A DNA stretch of 64,000 bases from Mastigamoeba balamuthi (lineage: Eukaryota; Evosea; Mastigamoebida; Mastigamoebidae): contig CACRSC010000068.1 of NCBI GenBank assembly GCA_902651635.1, positions 201,146-265,145 of the forward strand, in the 5' to 3' direction. Both the position numbers and the translations under genes were made by a program. Positions within the stretch are counted from its first letter, which is position 1; each line of letters starts with the position of its first letter. This document shows, one piece after another, positions 48,256 to 59,145 of this stretch. The notes beneath the pieces were generated by a model that saw only the letters and a program-made list of their open reading frames with translations, was not told the origin of the DNA and did not search any database.

Positions 48256-48347
48256 CGTTCGTAGAGAGCGAGAGAGATGTGGCCCCTACAAATATCTCGG
48301 CCTGGCCTATAAATAGAGCAGATATTTTGTGGAGGTGCAGTCGTTCG
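48256..48347. promoter_or_regulatory. 92-base bidirectional promoter
   Basis: The ATGs of IFT144 (minus) and the next gene (plus) are only 92 bases apart. TATAAATAG at 48308-48316 is suitably oriented for the plus gene, about 32 bases before its ATG, so leaders are very short. GATATT-type motifs flank it at about 48287 and 48320. Confidence 0.7.
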
Positions 48348-49700
48348 ATGGGGGGAGCCTGCTCTTGCCGCGCCAGCGTGCGCCCCATCGCCCCCTCCCG
48401 CGGGGCCGCCCCGACGCGAGCCCCACGCGCCGGCAAGCGCTCTTCCAGAGTCGCGCCGTCGCCGTCGCCCACGCTGCCCCGGATCGCCTCCGCGAAGCCC
48501 GCGGACCAGAGGGCCTCTTCCGCGGACGCAGCGGCCTCTCCGCAGAACTCCGCGCTCCTCGACCTGCCCCCCGCCCCGTCGCAGGACAGCTTCCTCTCGC
48601 CCTCGAGCGGCCGCCGGGGCCGGGGGCACGCGCCCGCCGGGTCCGCGGACTCGCCGCAGCCGTCCGCGGACTCGGAGAGCATCTTCAGCGTCGACGTCAA
48701 GGGAAAGCTCTCCGACGAAGACGCGCGGACCCTGCGCTCGCTCTTCTGCGAGTCCGCGGGCAGCGGCGCCGACGACGCGACGCTGACGCCCGAGGCCGCG
48801 CGGGCGGTGCTGCTGCGGCGCTACGAGGTCGCGGGGGACGCGTTCGGGCGCGAGGCCTGCGAGCGGTGGGTCGAGCGCAACGGCGCCAGCGAGCTGCGCG
48901 GGGCCGCGGGCTCGCGGATGACGTTCGACGACGTGCGACGCGCGGCCGAGCACGCGCGGACCTGCGTCGAGCTGCGGCGCGAGCGCGAGGGCGTCGCGGA
49001 GCGCGTGCGCAACACCATCGCCCTGCGCAAGAAGCAGCGCAGGCCGCTCGACGACGTGGCGCAGCAGGCGGCGCGGGACGCGGACGGCGGGAGCGGCGGG
49101 GCGACGACGAGCCTGCGGGACCTGCGCGAGAGGCTGACGAGGGAGCTGGGCAGCTCCGAAGGGGAGCAGGGCAAGGGCGAGGAGGGGCAGCGGGAGCAGC
49201 AGCCGCAGGAGTCGGGGACGCGCCAGCAGCTGCGCAAGATGCTCGAGGGCTCGTCGCCGGGGCCAGAGGACAGCAACCTCGAGGGCAGCAACGGCACGGC
49301 GGCTCCGCAGCAGCAGCAGCAGCAGGCGGAGCAGGGCGGGCGCGAGAACCCCCTGATCGACACGTTCGTCTCGCGGGACGAGGACAAGGACAGAAGCGCC
49401 GCACAGGCACAGAAACTCGAAGAGGAGTCGCAGCGTAAGACAGCGGGGGACGGGGTGGAGGAGGAGCGCGAGGGGTTCTCGAACAACAAGCTGATGGAGC
49501 ACTTCCCACTGCGGACAGCAGCGGCGGAGCAGGAGCCACAGGTAACGCCATCCCCGATGAGATCTGCCAACGGAACCAAACTGCCACCCCTCCAGCTCGC
49601 GGGGAGGAAGTCGCTGCCCCCGCTGCAGGGGGTCCAGCCGCCCGTCTCGCGGGCCCCGGACCCCTTTTCCCTCAACCGCAACGGCGCTCACCCAGAGTAG
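48348..49700 (+). CDS. Predicted N-myristoylated, disordered protein of unknown function
   Basis: Single exon, 450 residues, with strong codon bias. It begins MGGACSCRASVRP. A Gly at position 2 with nearby Cys residues is the pattern for dual myristoyl/palmitoyl anchoring. After a Pro/Ser/Arg-rich disordered region there is a folded helical part (VDVKGKLSDEDARTLRSLFC; LTPEAARAVLLRRYEVAGDA; FGREACERWVERNGASELRG) with the rhythm of EF-hand-like helix pairs but without obvious calcium loops. A charged, Gln-rich C-terminal half follows. It shares a compact promoter with IFT144. Lipidated calcium-sensor-like proteins are frequent in flagella, so a flagellar or membrane role is a reasonable guess, not shown. 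Confidence 0.75.
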   Translation: MGGACSCRASVRPIAPSRGAAPTRAPRAGKRSSRVAPSPSPTLPRIASAKPADQRASSADAAASPQNSALLDLPPAPSQDSFLSPSSGRRGRGHAPAGSADSPQPSADSESIFSVDVKGKLSDEDARTLRSLFCESAGSGADDATLTPEAARAVLLRRYEVAGDAFGREACERWVERNGASELRGAAGSRMTFDDVRRAAEHARTCVELRREREGVAERVRNTIALRKKQRRPLDDVAQQAARDADGGSGGATTSLRDLRERLTRELGSSEGEQGKGEEGQREQQPQESGTRQQLRKMLEGSSPGPEDSNLEGSNGTAAPQQQQQQAEQGGRENPLIDTFVSRDEDKDRSAAQAQKLEEESQRKTAGDGVEEEREGFSNNKLMEHFPLRTAAAEQEPQVTPSPMRSANGTKLPPLQLAGRKSLPPLQGVQPPVSRAPDPFSLNRNGAHPE

Positions 49701-49913
49701 AGCACAAACAAACGAATACAGCCGGGTTGTACAGACATCGTACAACGATGTTGGACCCACGCACCATTTCGTACACAGACCCAGACACACACAGACACAC
49801 ACTGCCCTGAGAGAGCATCGCTTCCTCTTCTTCCCGCCTCAGCCAGCACCCTCGTCTCACGGTCACGTTTTCGGACAAACGTAATTCAAACACCAACGCT
49901 GCTGCACTTGGGG

Positions 49914-52809
49914 TTACTTTGGATCCTTCTGTATAAGACTGACTGAGGAGGGCGACTTGGCTGGGGGCTGGATCCTCTCGGACATCGGGGACTGGGCGGC
50001 CCTGCTCCTCCTGCGGATCACCAGCGCCGCGCCCGCGGCTGCGGCCACCCCGACCAGCACTGCCCCCGAGACCACCGGTGGCACGACGATGGGCACCAGC
50101 GGCGTGTTCGCCTTCTCGGTGTCGACCACCACGTGCCCCCCGCGGCTGCCAGACGAGGCCTCCCTGAAGTCGCACGACGTCACGTTGATGGGCCCCACCG
50201 TGTGTTGCCCGTCCGAGAGGGCCAGCAGGGCCCACGGTGGCTCTTGGCTGCCGTCGTGCACGAAGAGCACCAGACCGCCCGCGATGTCCCTCTGCGAGAA
50301 GCGCGCGAGCGACGGGTCGTAGTTCGGTACCACTACGTCCCTGCGCTCCAGGAAGCGGCCCGCGTGGGCAGCGACGACGTTCCAGAGAAGATCGGCCGGC
50401 CCCTGTTCCGTGTCGCTGGCTCCCAGGACCCTCGGGGTGACGGCGGTGATGCCGCCCAGCAGCATGTCCATGCAGCTCACGTTGGCCACCGGCGGGTAGT
50501 CGACGTAGACCAACGTCACGTTTGCCACGAACGCCTCGCTGCGAGACCCGCCCCCAGAGACGGCCAGGGCGAACGAGGGGGCCAACGCGCTGAAGTCGTG
50601 CACAAACGCGACAGCCCCGATGTCGACGTGTCTCTGGCCGAACGAGCTGATGGCCACCGAGGGGCTGCTTGCCCACGCAAACCACCCGTGCGACACCGAG
50701 AGAATGCTGTACGTCAGCCCCTCTGGCGTCTCCGGGAACCCGCGCGAAGCCAGAAGAGACCCGCTCAGAACCGTCGCGCCGCCCCTGGGGACGGCGATCG
50801 GGCCGATGTCGATCGACAGCGCGGTCCTGTTGAAGACCACCTCGACTGGCTCGGCGGGCCTCAGGCACCCGCTGAGCACCGCGTGCACGCGGACCGAGAA
50901 GGACGGCGTGTCGTTGCTGCCGTCGTGGACGAAGCGGTACCCGCCCGCCGCGTAGTCGGCGTAGCTGACCGTCTCGACGGCGACGCCGGGGCGGGTGCCC
51001 AGCTCGACCCTGCCAGCAACCACCGCACTGAACGTGAGGAAGACGGCGTCCGCACCAGACAGCACTCCGGCTCCGAGGTCGCGCGGCAGCAGCGGCACGA
51101 CAGCTCCGCGGTGCGGCACGACGACGCGCTTGCGGGTCAGGAGGGGCTGCTTCCTGCCGAACATCGCGTACGCCCTACCCACCTGCCTGTTGCCCGACGG
51201 GGAGCCCAGGCCGAAGTCCTGGGCCCCGTCCGAGTTGAGGTCCCCTGTCTCCCAGGCGACCCAGCCGACCGTGTCGCCCGCGGCGGCCCCGTCAATGGCA
51301 GTGGCCCTGTCGCACGCGGGCTCCACCACTGCGCCGGGCGAGGCGCTCCAGCGGCCCTGGCCGCGTCCCCAGATGATCCACGCCCTGCCACGCGACGTGC
51401 CGGGCTGCCCGGGCGGCGAGTTGGCCCAGGGGACGCCAACGAGGAGGTCCTTGGCGCCGTCGCCGTTGAAGTCGCCGACGCCGATGTTGTGCTCGAAGTA
51501 GATCGTGGGGTCCGTGTCGAACACCGTGGCCTGGTCCGAGCCGCTGAAGCTCAGCATCCAGACGCCCTCGTACTCGCGGTCCATGCTCCTGCTCGTGCGC
51601 AGGACGCCGGGCCACGCGCGCCTGCCGAGCAGGACGTACATGCGCGCGTTGGAGCTGCTCATGAGCATCAGGTCGCTCAGGCGGTCGCCGTCGAGGTCCG
51701 TCGCCCGCATCGAGTTGCCCAGGACCTCCCCGTACATCCTCTGCGACGCCACGCCCGACATCTCTGCGAACCCGACGACCCTGAACCCCGAGCCCTCCGC
51801 CGTGAGCTGCGCGGGCGTCGCAGACGCGGGCCAGGGCCGCCACGAGGGCCGCCCGAAGACCACGTAGACGACGCCCGCGTACGACCAGTCGGGCCGCAGC
51901 GGCCGCGCGTCGCCGGGCGCCGCCAGCGCGAAGTCGTCGAGGGCGTCGCCGTTGACGTCGCCCAGCCTGGCGGCGTTGTGGCCCAGGCCGTCGTACGTCG
52001 ACGAGTTGACGACCACCGCGGTGGTCCCCGGGATGAACTCGCGCAGCGTCATCGACCCGCGGGCCCACGCGGCCCCACGCATGCCGAAGACGAGGTAGGC
52101 CGCCGACGCGTCGCAGTCGCTGGCGCCTATGACGAGGTCGTCGACGCGGTCGCCGTTGACGTCGCCGACGTTCTGCGGCGTCACGATGGTCCCCACGCCC
52201 TCGGTCTCCAGCGTGAACCCGTCGGCCCCGCTCAGCCCGCGCACGCTGACGTCCGCAGGCCACGCGCCGCGCCGCCCCAGCACGATGGTGACGTGGCCTC
52301 TGGCTGTGCACCACGTCGACGCGCCCACCGCGATGTCGACGAGCCCGTCGGCGTTGATGTCGACCGGCGCTATCGACAGCCCGAAGTAGTCCCCGGTCCC
52401 CACGATCTGCGAGCGGTGCGGTGACGTCAGTCCACGCCCGCGGCGAGGGAATGGCGCTGGGGTGATCCACCCGGAAGCCGTTGGTGCCGTTGAACCACCA
52501 CGAGGCGTTGATGGAGTGGGGCCAGAGGGCGCCTGGCGGGCGTCCGAAGACGACGTAGACGGCCCCGCTGCCCGTGTCGAGGCCCCACGGGGCCCCCAGC
52601 GCGGCGTCGTCGATGGCGTCGCCGTTGACGTCGCCCAGCGGGCGCCAGTCCGAGCCCAGCAGCTTGTTGACCCCGCTCTGGACGGGCCACTGCACGACCT
52701 CGGCCCCGTCGGGCCCGCGGAGGCCGCCGAGATCGTAGACGTGCGGCGTGTGCGCCAGCGCAGCGCAGGCGAGCGCCAGCACACAGACAGGGCCCACCGC
52801 TGAGCGCAT
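49914..52809 (-). CDS. Integrin-alpha-like FG-GAP protein with CSPG-like repeats
   Basis: Type I membrane protein, about 943 residues, in two exons: 52809-52471 and 52406-49914 (NGFR/IVGTGDYFG). A signal peptide is present (VGPVCVLALACAALA). Seven FG-GAP calcium loops follow: GDVNGDAIDDAALGAP, VDINADGLVDIAVGAS, GDVNGDRVDDLVIGAS, GDVNGDALDDFALAAP, TDLDGDRLSDLMLMSS, GDFNGDGAKDLLVGVP and GDLNSDGAQDFGLGSP. Seven loops suit the seven-bladed propeller of integrin alpha heads. Next come three CSPG/NG2-like repeats marked by FVHDGSNDTPSFSV, FVHDFSALAPSFAL and FVHDGSQEPPWALL. One membrane span follows (VVSGAVLVGVAAAAGAALVI), then a short basic, Ser/Pro-rich tail without the integrin GFFKR motif. An adhesion or surface receptor role is likely. 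Confidence 0.88.
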
Positions 52810-53700
52810 TCGCACGAGGCACGGGTGGCGGTTTGTGCGAAGGGCACTCGGGGCTATCCCGAGGGATTCTCACCGGTTTAGTTGTCCAGTTTCGGGAAGT
52901 GGGAAAACGGGTGGAAGGGGGTGGGCACCGCCAGGAAAAACCCATCGAGAGACTGCCGTTAGCAAGCGTGTTGAGCCACCGGAGCTGGCTGAAAAGAGAG
53001 TCCCGATGGCTCTGACACGCGAAGAGGAGCAATGGGAGAAAATTCCATTTCAATTGATATTCAAAGCAAAAATCACCCTAATGTCACCACGGCTCTTGAC
53101 ACATCGCATACTCTAATGGATAGAGTCAAATATCAATGATGGCGGTACTATTGAACTCCAATCAACTGATGATAGCCAGATATCACTTGGGAAAGCAAAA
53201 GCATCACGGGCTACAGCACCAAGGTCTTCGGTGTGGTGCACCTCTGCTCTCCCGGGCAATGCAAACTCGGAGCTGTCGATGTCGCGAGTGAAGCACGTGA
53301 GGTTACTGGGTTGGTGCCACAGGTGGTGTCCGTGGGCGAGCTCTTCCTCAACTATGTCCTTGGCAGCACAAGTGTGCAACGGTTCTTTACCCCAGAGTAT
53401 TATTTTGGGCAGGGTCTACTTGAGTCCTCACACTTCGTTCAAGAGGCCTGAGAACTCTTGTGGTGCTTGTTTTGATAGGAATCATCCCTTTCATTGTATT
53501 TGAGGCTCTTCTGTGGTGCGAATGAAGAGATTTTCTTCTGAGGAGTTGAAGAGGCTCGTCCTCCCCCACTCCAGCGATGTGGTCCCGTGTGTGAAAACGG
53601 TGTGAATCGGAATCGATGAACTTACATTCGGAGGGGGTTTGGGGGTTCTATGTGAGTACGTTTCACAAGTCTGCGGGTATACAAGTACAACAAGGCGCCT
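52810..53700. other. Intergenic with one orphan coding-like segment
   Basis: Lower GC. Around 53190-53451 the plus strand reads GLVPQVVSVGELFLNYVLGS and FFTPEYYFGQGLLESSHFVQ before a stop, with no start, partner exon or clear codon bias. It may be a gene fragment. Nothing else is seen. Confidence 0.4.
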
Positions 53701-56700
53701 TCATGAGATCTGAGTTGGCTCCAGGTGGTTCATGAGAGACGTTGAGCTCTTCCTGGTGAACGAGCCCTCCTGGCCGAGCGCCACGAGGTCCGACGCAGAC
53801 GACCCCCCGACCGCGTTGGCGATCCTCGGCGACGACTCGGTGAGGTTGTACGGCGACCCGAGGCTCCGCGGCGACTTCTCGACCCCGATCGGCGGCCCCC
53901 TCTCGACGACGTGCGGCGCCGGCACCGCCGCGAGCCCCTTGATGTCGTGGCGAGGCTCGCCGACCGACGTGAACTGCGGGGCCGCGAACGACGACATGCA
54001 GCTCACCGGCGTCGTGGTGCCCGCGGGCACCGAGCGCGGCGAGCGCGTGTCCGCGCTGAACGTCGCGTACCTCTTGGCCTCGTGGTGCGTTATCGCGGAG
54101 CCCAGGGCGCGCAGCAGCGTGGCGTTGGGCGTGCTGGCGTTCTCGGCCTCGAGCATGAACATCATCGCGATGTACGCGTCCGACTCGGCGAAGCGCGGCA
54201 TGATATCCGACTGCACGAGGGCCATGACCTCCCTGAACGCTGCGTCGAAGAGCGCTGGGTCACGGCCGTCGTGGCCCTCGAGTGACCGCAGCACCGGCGC
54301 GCTGATGTTCACCTGCATGGGCGCCCCGGTCACGATGAACTGCTTCATGATCGAGTCCGCAGCTCCGGCTGCCTGGACCAGCAGCGCCTCGGTTTTGAAC
54401 GGGTCCAACGCCGCCTCCATCGTTGCGGCCTTTTGCGGGGGAAGCAGCGGGTATGAGAAACATGGAATGAGAAACGCAATGTAAACTGAAGCAAAAAAAA
54501 GCGAATGTACAAACGATAAAAAGCAGGCCAAGGAAAACGGAGTCGAAGCAATTATATCGCCGTGCAACAAGTCGAGCGGGGCGGGATGTGAAGCACGAGA
54601 TAGGAGTTTGGAATGAAGCTTTAAAAACGCCAGAATTGGTGACAGGGGAAATGAAAAACGGAGTTGGTGTGGTGGAAATCGATGCGCAAAAGACAAAGCC
54701 TTAGGAAAGCGTGGGGGGATGGGGGGAGCGCACGAGATGGATGTCCTTGAAGACGACGACGTCGATGAGGAACTGGACGTGCTCCATCGACTGGTCCTGG
54801 CGCGTGAAGACCTTGAGGCACTCGGTGGCTATGGGGCTCTGCAGCAGCGCCTCGACCGACATCTTCCGGTTCTTGGGCGCTGCGCACGGGGCCACGCCGG
54901 CCGGCACGCCGTAGCTCATCCAGCAGCACTGGCCCAGTGCGGCCAGCGTCCCCGCGTCGATGTCGCAGCGCTGCCTGTTCTCCTCGAGCGCCTGGGCCGT
55001 CCTGTTGAGCCTCTCCTTCATGCCCTCCATCTTCCTGTGCAGCACCGCCGAGAGCTCCCCGATCTCGTCGCCCGAGAGCGACTCTGTCGACGACGTGTCG
55101 TCGACGACGCCGATGTCGCGCGCCATCTGCGAGCCGATCAGCAGCTCGCGGTCCGTCTTGTTCATGCTGAGCTTCATGTTGCGCACGGCCCGCGTGATGC
55201 GCTCGAGCCGCTTGAGCACGACAAAGTGCAGCAGCAGGAACGAGAGGATGCTCAGCAGCACGACGAGCCCGCCGATGATGCTCGACTCGATGGCGATGAC
55301 GATGGTCCCCGCGTGCAGCCCCTTCTGCGGCGTGTCGACGCGGATCAGCGGCCCGTCGGGCAGCCCGCTGATGTTGCTCTTGATCATGAAGTACGCTGCA
55401 CCATGGGGGTGGGTGAAGGGGGGCCGAGGGAATACCGTCTTTCAGTAAAAAGCACAGCGAAAATGCCCAAACGGAGCAGGGCGCCGAATTCGGCGCGGAA
55501 AAGCGGGAAAATGCGAGGAAATACGAGGGGAAAGCCCCGCAGAGCCCGCACCCGCGGTGTCCTGGGAGGTGTTGCCCTTGCGCTGCTCGCAGATCCGGCG
55601 CTTGAGCGGGTCGTTGTGGCGCAGCGTCGAGTCCGAGACGACGCGCGTGGCGATGTGGCCGCGCCAGTCCTCGTGCGGGCTGGGCAGCGTCGTGGGCTCG
55701 AGCCCCGACGCGGGCCCGCTGGCGTCGCCGGTCTTGGGCTCGTACGGCGAGTACATGGTGACGCAGGCGGGCGTCACGGCCCTGGCGATGAGGCTCGAGG
55801 CCATCCTGGCCTTCCTGCCGATGGCGAGGTAGCCCACCATTCTGCCGTCGCGGAACTTTGCGGGCCTGATCGCGTATACCATCGAGTCGCCGCCGACGGG
55901 CGTCACGATGCCGCCGTAGCTGGGGTGCGTGTCGCTGCAGGACTGCGAGAGGCCGCCGGCGGAGCCGTAGTAGGCGTCGGGGGCGACAGAGGAGCCGCTC
56001 TTGTTGTAGGCGACGGTGTAGATGGTCGTGCAGTTGAGCGTGTAGACGCCCAGGAAGCCCAGCTGCGTCGTGCCGCCCAGCCGCAGGAACAGCTCCGAGG
56101 CCCACATCCTGACCAGCGTCGTGCTGCCGTTGCCGGCCTGCGCCAGCGCCACGATCGTCGCCAGCGAGTCGCTCGTGCTGTAGATGTCCTCCGTTTTCTG
56201 TGCCGGGCAGGTGCGGGACGTGAGGAGCACAGACGGGGGACAGTGCACACGGAATAGAGGACCCACCACCCCCCACTGCACGGAATTTGGGGGCCAAAGG
56301 GAAGCGCACATAGAAGGTCTGGATGGCGTCGTAGAGGTTGCGGGCCACGCGGACCGCGTTGTTGCGGCCCTCGTTCTTGTCGATGTCCGTCAGCAGCATG
56401 ATCAGCACGATGCCCACCACGAAGAAGATGATGACTGCATTTGGATTTGCGGGGGAAGGGCATGTGGTGTGTGAGATGTGTGCATGTGCACAGCAACACA
56501 GCGGCACGGCAGCACAAAGCGCCCCCTGGTGTGAGTTGCAGTTTGAAAATGCGAGGTGGGGGTGCCCCTCCCAAATCGGGTCACTGCAGCGAGACGCGAT
56601 CCCGGGGGCAGTGCCGCTGTGCCGCTGTGCCGGTGTTGCTGGTGGCTTGTGCGCTGTGGCCCGAATTCAGCGGGGGGGTAGGCCGGGGAGGGTGCAGGGG

Positions 56701-56914
56701 GTCGGATTTGCGTCGCTGAGAAGCGGGGGAGAAAGTGGGGGCGAGTCCGTTGCGCAGTTTTTAGCGCTGGGAGCGCAGGCCGGTTATCACACGGGTCTCG
56801 CCCGTCGGGGGGTGCTGGGCGAGGGCAGGCAGGCGCACAGGTGGTGACCATGGTGGCGGCCAGGGCCCCCAGTACGCGCGTGCGCAGCGAGCGGAAGCAG
56901 TGCACGCGAGCCAT
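53701..56914 (-). CDS. Membrane receptor: CHASE4-like sensor, HAMP and RGS domain
   Basis: Five exons: 56914-56839, 56434-56310, 56197-55552, 55395-54734 and 54429-53701; every join keeps frame. The first membrane span crosses the exon 1/2 join (ALAATMVTT/FIIFFVVGIVLIMLL). The extracytoplasmic sensor region follows (NLYDAIQTFY; YSTSDSLATIVALAQAGNGS; GGDSMVYAIRPAKFRDGRMV), CHASE4-like in length and ending in a second span (IIGGLVVLLSILSFLLLHFV). Then a HAMP linker (LKRLERITRAVRNMKLSMNK; LSGDEIGELSAVLHRKMEGM). Finally an RGS domain (VEALLQSPIATECLKVFTRQ; then ITVTGAP-like FIVTGAPMQVNISAPVLRS; DIMPRFAESDAYIAMM) and a Ser-rich tail. RGS domains speed GTP hydrolysis by G-alpha. A ligand-gated brake on heterotrimeric G proteins is the obvious inference. 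Confidence 0.87.
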
Positions 56915-58288
56915 CCCCTGCTGACCTTGCTGCTTGCTCTCTGGGGCTGGTGCTTTTGTGTGTGTGGTGCGCACACCGCTTTTTTTGCAAATGAAAATGT
57001 GAAAAAGGGTAGAAAACCAGCGCGGGCAAAGACCCTTCCCCCGCTCGCACAGACGCCTGTGAGGGACCCCCTCGCGATTTTTCGTGTGCCCAAAGCCGAG
57101 CTTCCGATTCTGGGCAAGGCGGTGAGGGATGCCACGCAATGAGCAAATCACGACGACGGATACGGACGGCGGCCGGACAGGCAGACGCGCTGCTCCGGCG
57201 AAGCAGAACGCCGGCGGCCTTGGCCAAAGAGGGCAGCGAAAACGGCTGTTTCGGGAGTTCCGCCACCGAGGCTTCCTGAGCCCCACGAGGGTTCCGAGCC
57301 CAGCGTGGATCGCTGGGCGTCGTTTCCGCGCCCGCAGGACTGAAATTCGGTGGAAAAACCGGAATAGACTGGCATTCCTGTACCTGGCGTGTCTCAGGCG
57401 TTCGCCGCCGGTTCTGCGCGCCGCCCTAGGGCCGGGTAGCGGGTCTGCTGTCCAGTAGTCGGCGGCTCCGCCGCTGCCGCCCGTGGGGAACATTTTTTCG
57501 TGGCTCTGGGGACCGGACATTCCCCAGCGAGCGACCGAGGTGCGCTATTTTTGGCCCTGGGACGCGATCCCCTCGTGTCCCTCTGTGCGTTCGACGGCAG
57601 CGCCCCGAGTGTGCGGACACCGGCCGCGAGTGTCACTCGGGTGTGTGCCGCGTGCCAGCTCGGCCAGCAAGAACCGATCGTGAGCGTTGCGAGCGCTGGG
57701 AGAGCCGTCGCGGACTTGCGAAATCCGTCACCGCGTCGGCCAGGCCAGCATTGCAGAAGCAGAAGTGAAAAATAGCCCCGGATGCAGCAGAAGCGGACAA
57801 TGCTGCTCTCTCGTTCCTCATCAAGAGCGGTATACGGGGACCCGCTGCGTGTCGGTGTGTTCCAGCCCCCCTCGCCCTTGTTTGCAGAATGCTGCGCACC
57901 CCTCACGGGTCATCAGCGCGGGGTGGGCCGCCGACGCGTTTCAAGGCAGCTCTGTCGCGTCCTCCGCATCTGTTCCGTGACGCTCGCAACTCAAATGCAG
58001 TTCGTGGCCGAGTCGGCGCACCGCTACGAATCACATATCCCTGACATACGCTCTATGGCCCCGAGGTCATCTGCTCACTTTCCATTCGCCGAGGGGTTCA
58101 GCGACGACGAGGGCGTCTCCTCGTCTCTGGCACACGTTTCCTCGAGGACGGCCTGCAGGCGCCCATCTCGCGGAAAACGACTCGCCGGATTACCGCGGGC
58201 TCGGGCCCTGGCGGCAGTGGCTTTAGCAAGATGTGGCCTTTTCGTGCACAAATTGTGGTCTTGGCCGCCTACCCAACACTTGTTCTTA
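56915..58288. other. Intergenic, nothing recognised
   Basis: About 1.4 kb upstream of the RGS receptor. GC is moderate; frames up to 170 residues exist but none shows codon bias or motifs. No tRNA or clear repeat seen. Confidence 0.45.
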
Positions 58289-58521
58289 GAGCCATTTCGT
58301 TGCGGCCCGTCGTGAGGAGAGGTGGAGAAAGAGAGAGGAGAGGAGAGGAGAGAGAGAGCAAGGGATCCGAGTGGTGTACACATCTCTGCCTATGGTATAT
58401 TTCTTCTCTTTGTAGCTGTGGGGGCATTACTCCCCCAACGATACGTTTACGGCCGTGACGAACGCTGCAGGGCAGCAGCAGCGCGTCGTCGCCGATTCAC
58501 CGCCGCCTCGTCCTCGGTCTG
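58289..58521. repeat. Left copy of a direct repeat (see 63385-63562 and 63949-63973)
   Basis: From gagccatttcgttg (58290) through gtggtgtacacatctctgcc and tacgtttacggccgtgacga to about 58475 this matches 63385-63562 in the same orientation, with some diverged patches. After a jump, tcaccgccgcctcgtcctcg (58497) matches 63949. The left copy lacks about 390 bases found in the right copy. Confidence 0.85.
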
Positions 58522-58860
58522 GCTGAGTCCAGTGCGACGCCGCGGCCACGAGGCGCTGTGCGACGGCGGCCACGAGGTCCGCGACCGTCTTGGCGCCGCC
58601 GACTGCGCGGAGCAGCGACGGCGCCGACGCGCTGCCCGGCCGACGCCGCCCGCGGGTCGACGGCGACGACGATGTCCTCGCGGCGCGCGTAGCGGTGCAG
58701 CACCACGGCCAAGCACGCGGCGGCGGCGGCGAGCAGCGACGCCGTGACGCCGTGTGGACGGGCACGCGCACCGAGTGCGTCGCGCTGCTGGCAGGTGCGA
58801 GGGGCTCGGCGGAGAAACTGAGGGGGAGAGCACGCGGCGCGCACCCTCCCGGTCACCTCG
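58427..58860 (-). pseudogene. 3' fragment of an NRPS-like gene, carrier domain deleted
   Basis: Minus strand. A piece like a condensation domain is visible (HGVTASLLAAAAACLAVVLH, then RYARREDIVVAVDPRA) and, in another frame, KTVADLVAAVAQRLVAAASH. It then reaches the shared QTEDEAAV segment and jumps straight to the shared C-terminus AAFVTAVNVS, skipping the carrier domain present in the copy at the right edge. The frame is not continuous and the 5' part of the gene is absent upstream. It looks like a truncated duplicate of the right-edge gene. Confidence 0.6.
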
Positions 58861-59145
58861 AAGCCCGCCGAGAGCCGGTCGGAGTAGTAAGTGAGGCAAA
58901 GACGCTGTGCTGCGACGATTCACCCGTTGATCTCCTCGTCTCCGTTGCTTCTGGGTCTCGGCGCGCACACATGGATCGCGTGCTGCCTGCGCATGCTGCC
59001 TGCGCTGCGTGGTCCCCGGCCACGGCGATCTGTACCGCCACTGCACCGGTTGCCCCCCGCTCTCCAGCCCGCTCCTGCCGCAGGTGCTCTCTTCAATGCC
59101 CCCCCCCTCTCCCCAGGGCACCCACCGCCCGCCGCTGAGCCAGAA

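Noticed and set aside
50133-52424. 763-residue plus frame
   Set aside because: Antisense shadow of the FG-GAP protein; no motifs, extreme Arg/Pro/Asp content.
56402-57520. 372-residue minus frame upstream of the RGS receptor
   Set aside because: Only its short stretch from the ATG at 56914 to 56839 is used as exon 1; the remainder lacks codon bias and runs into intron sequence.
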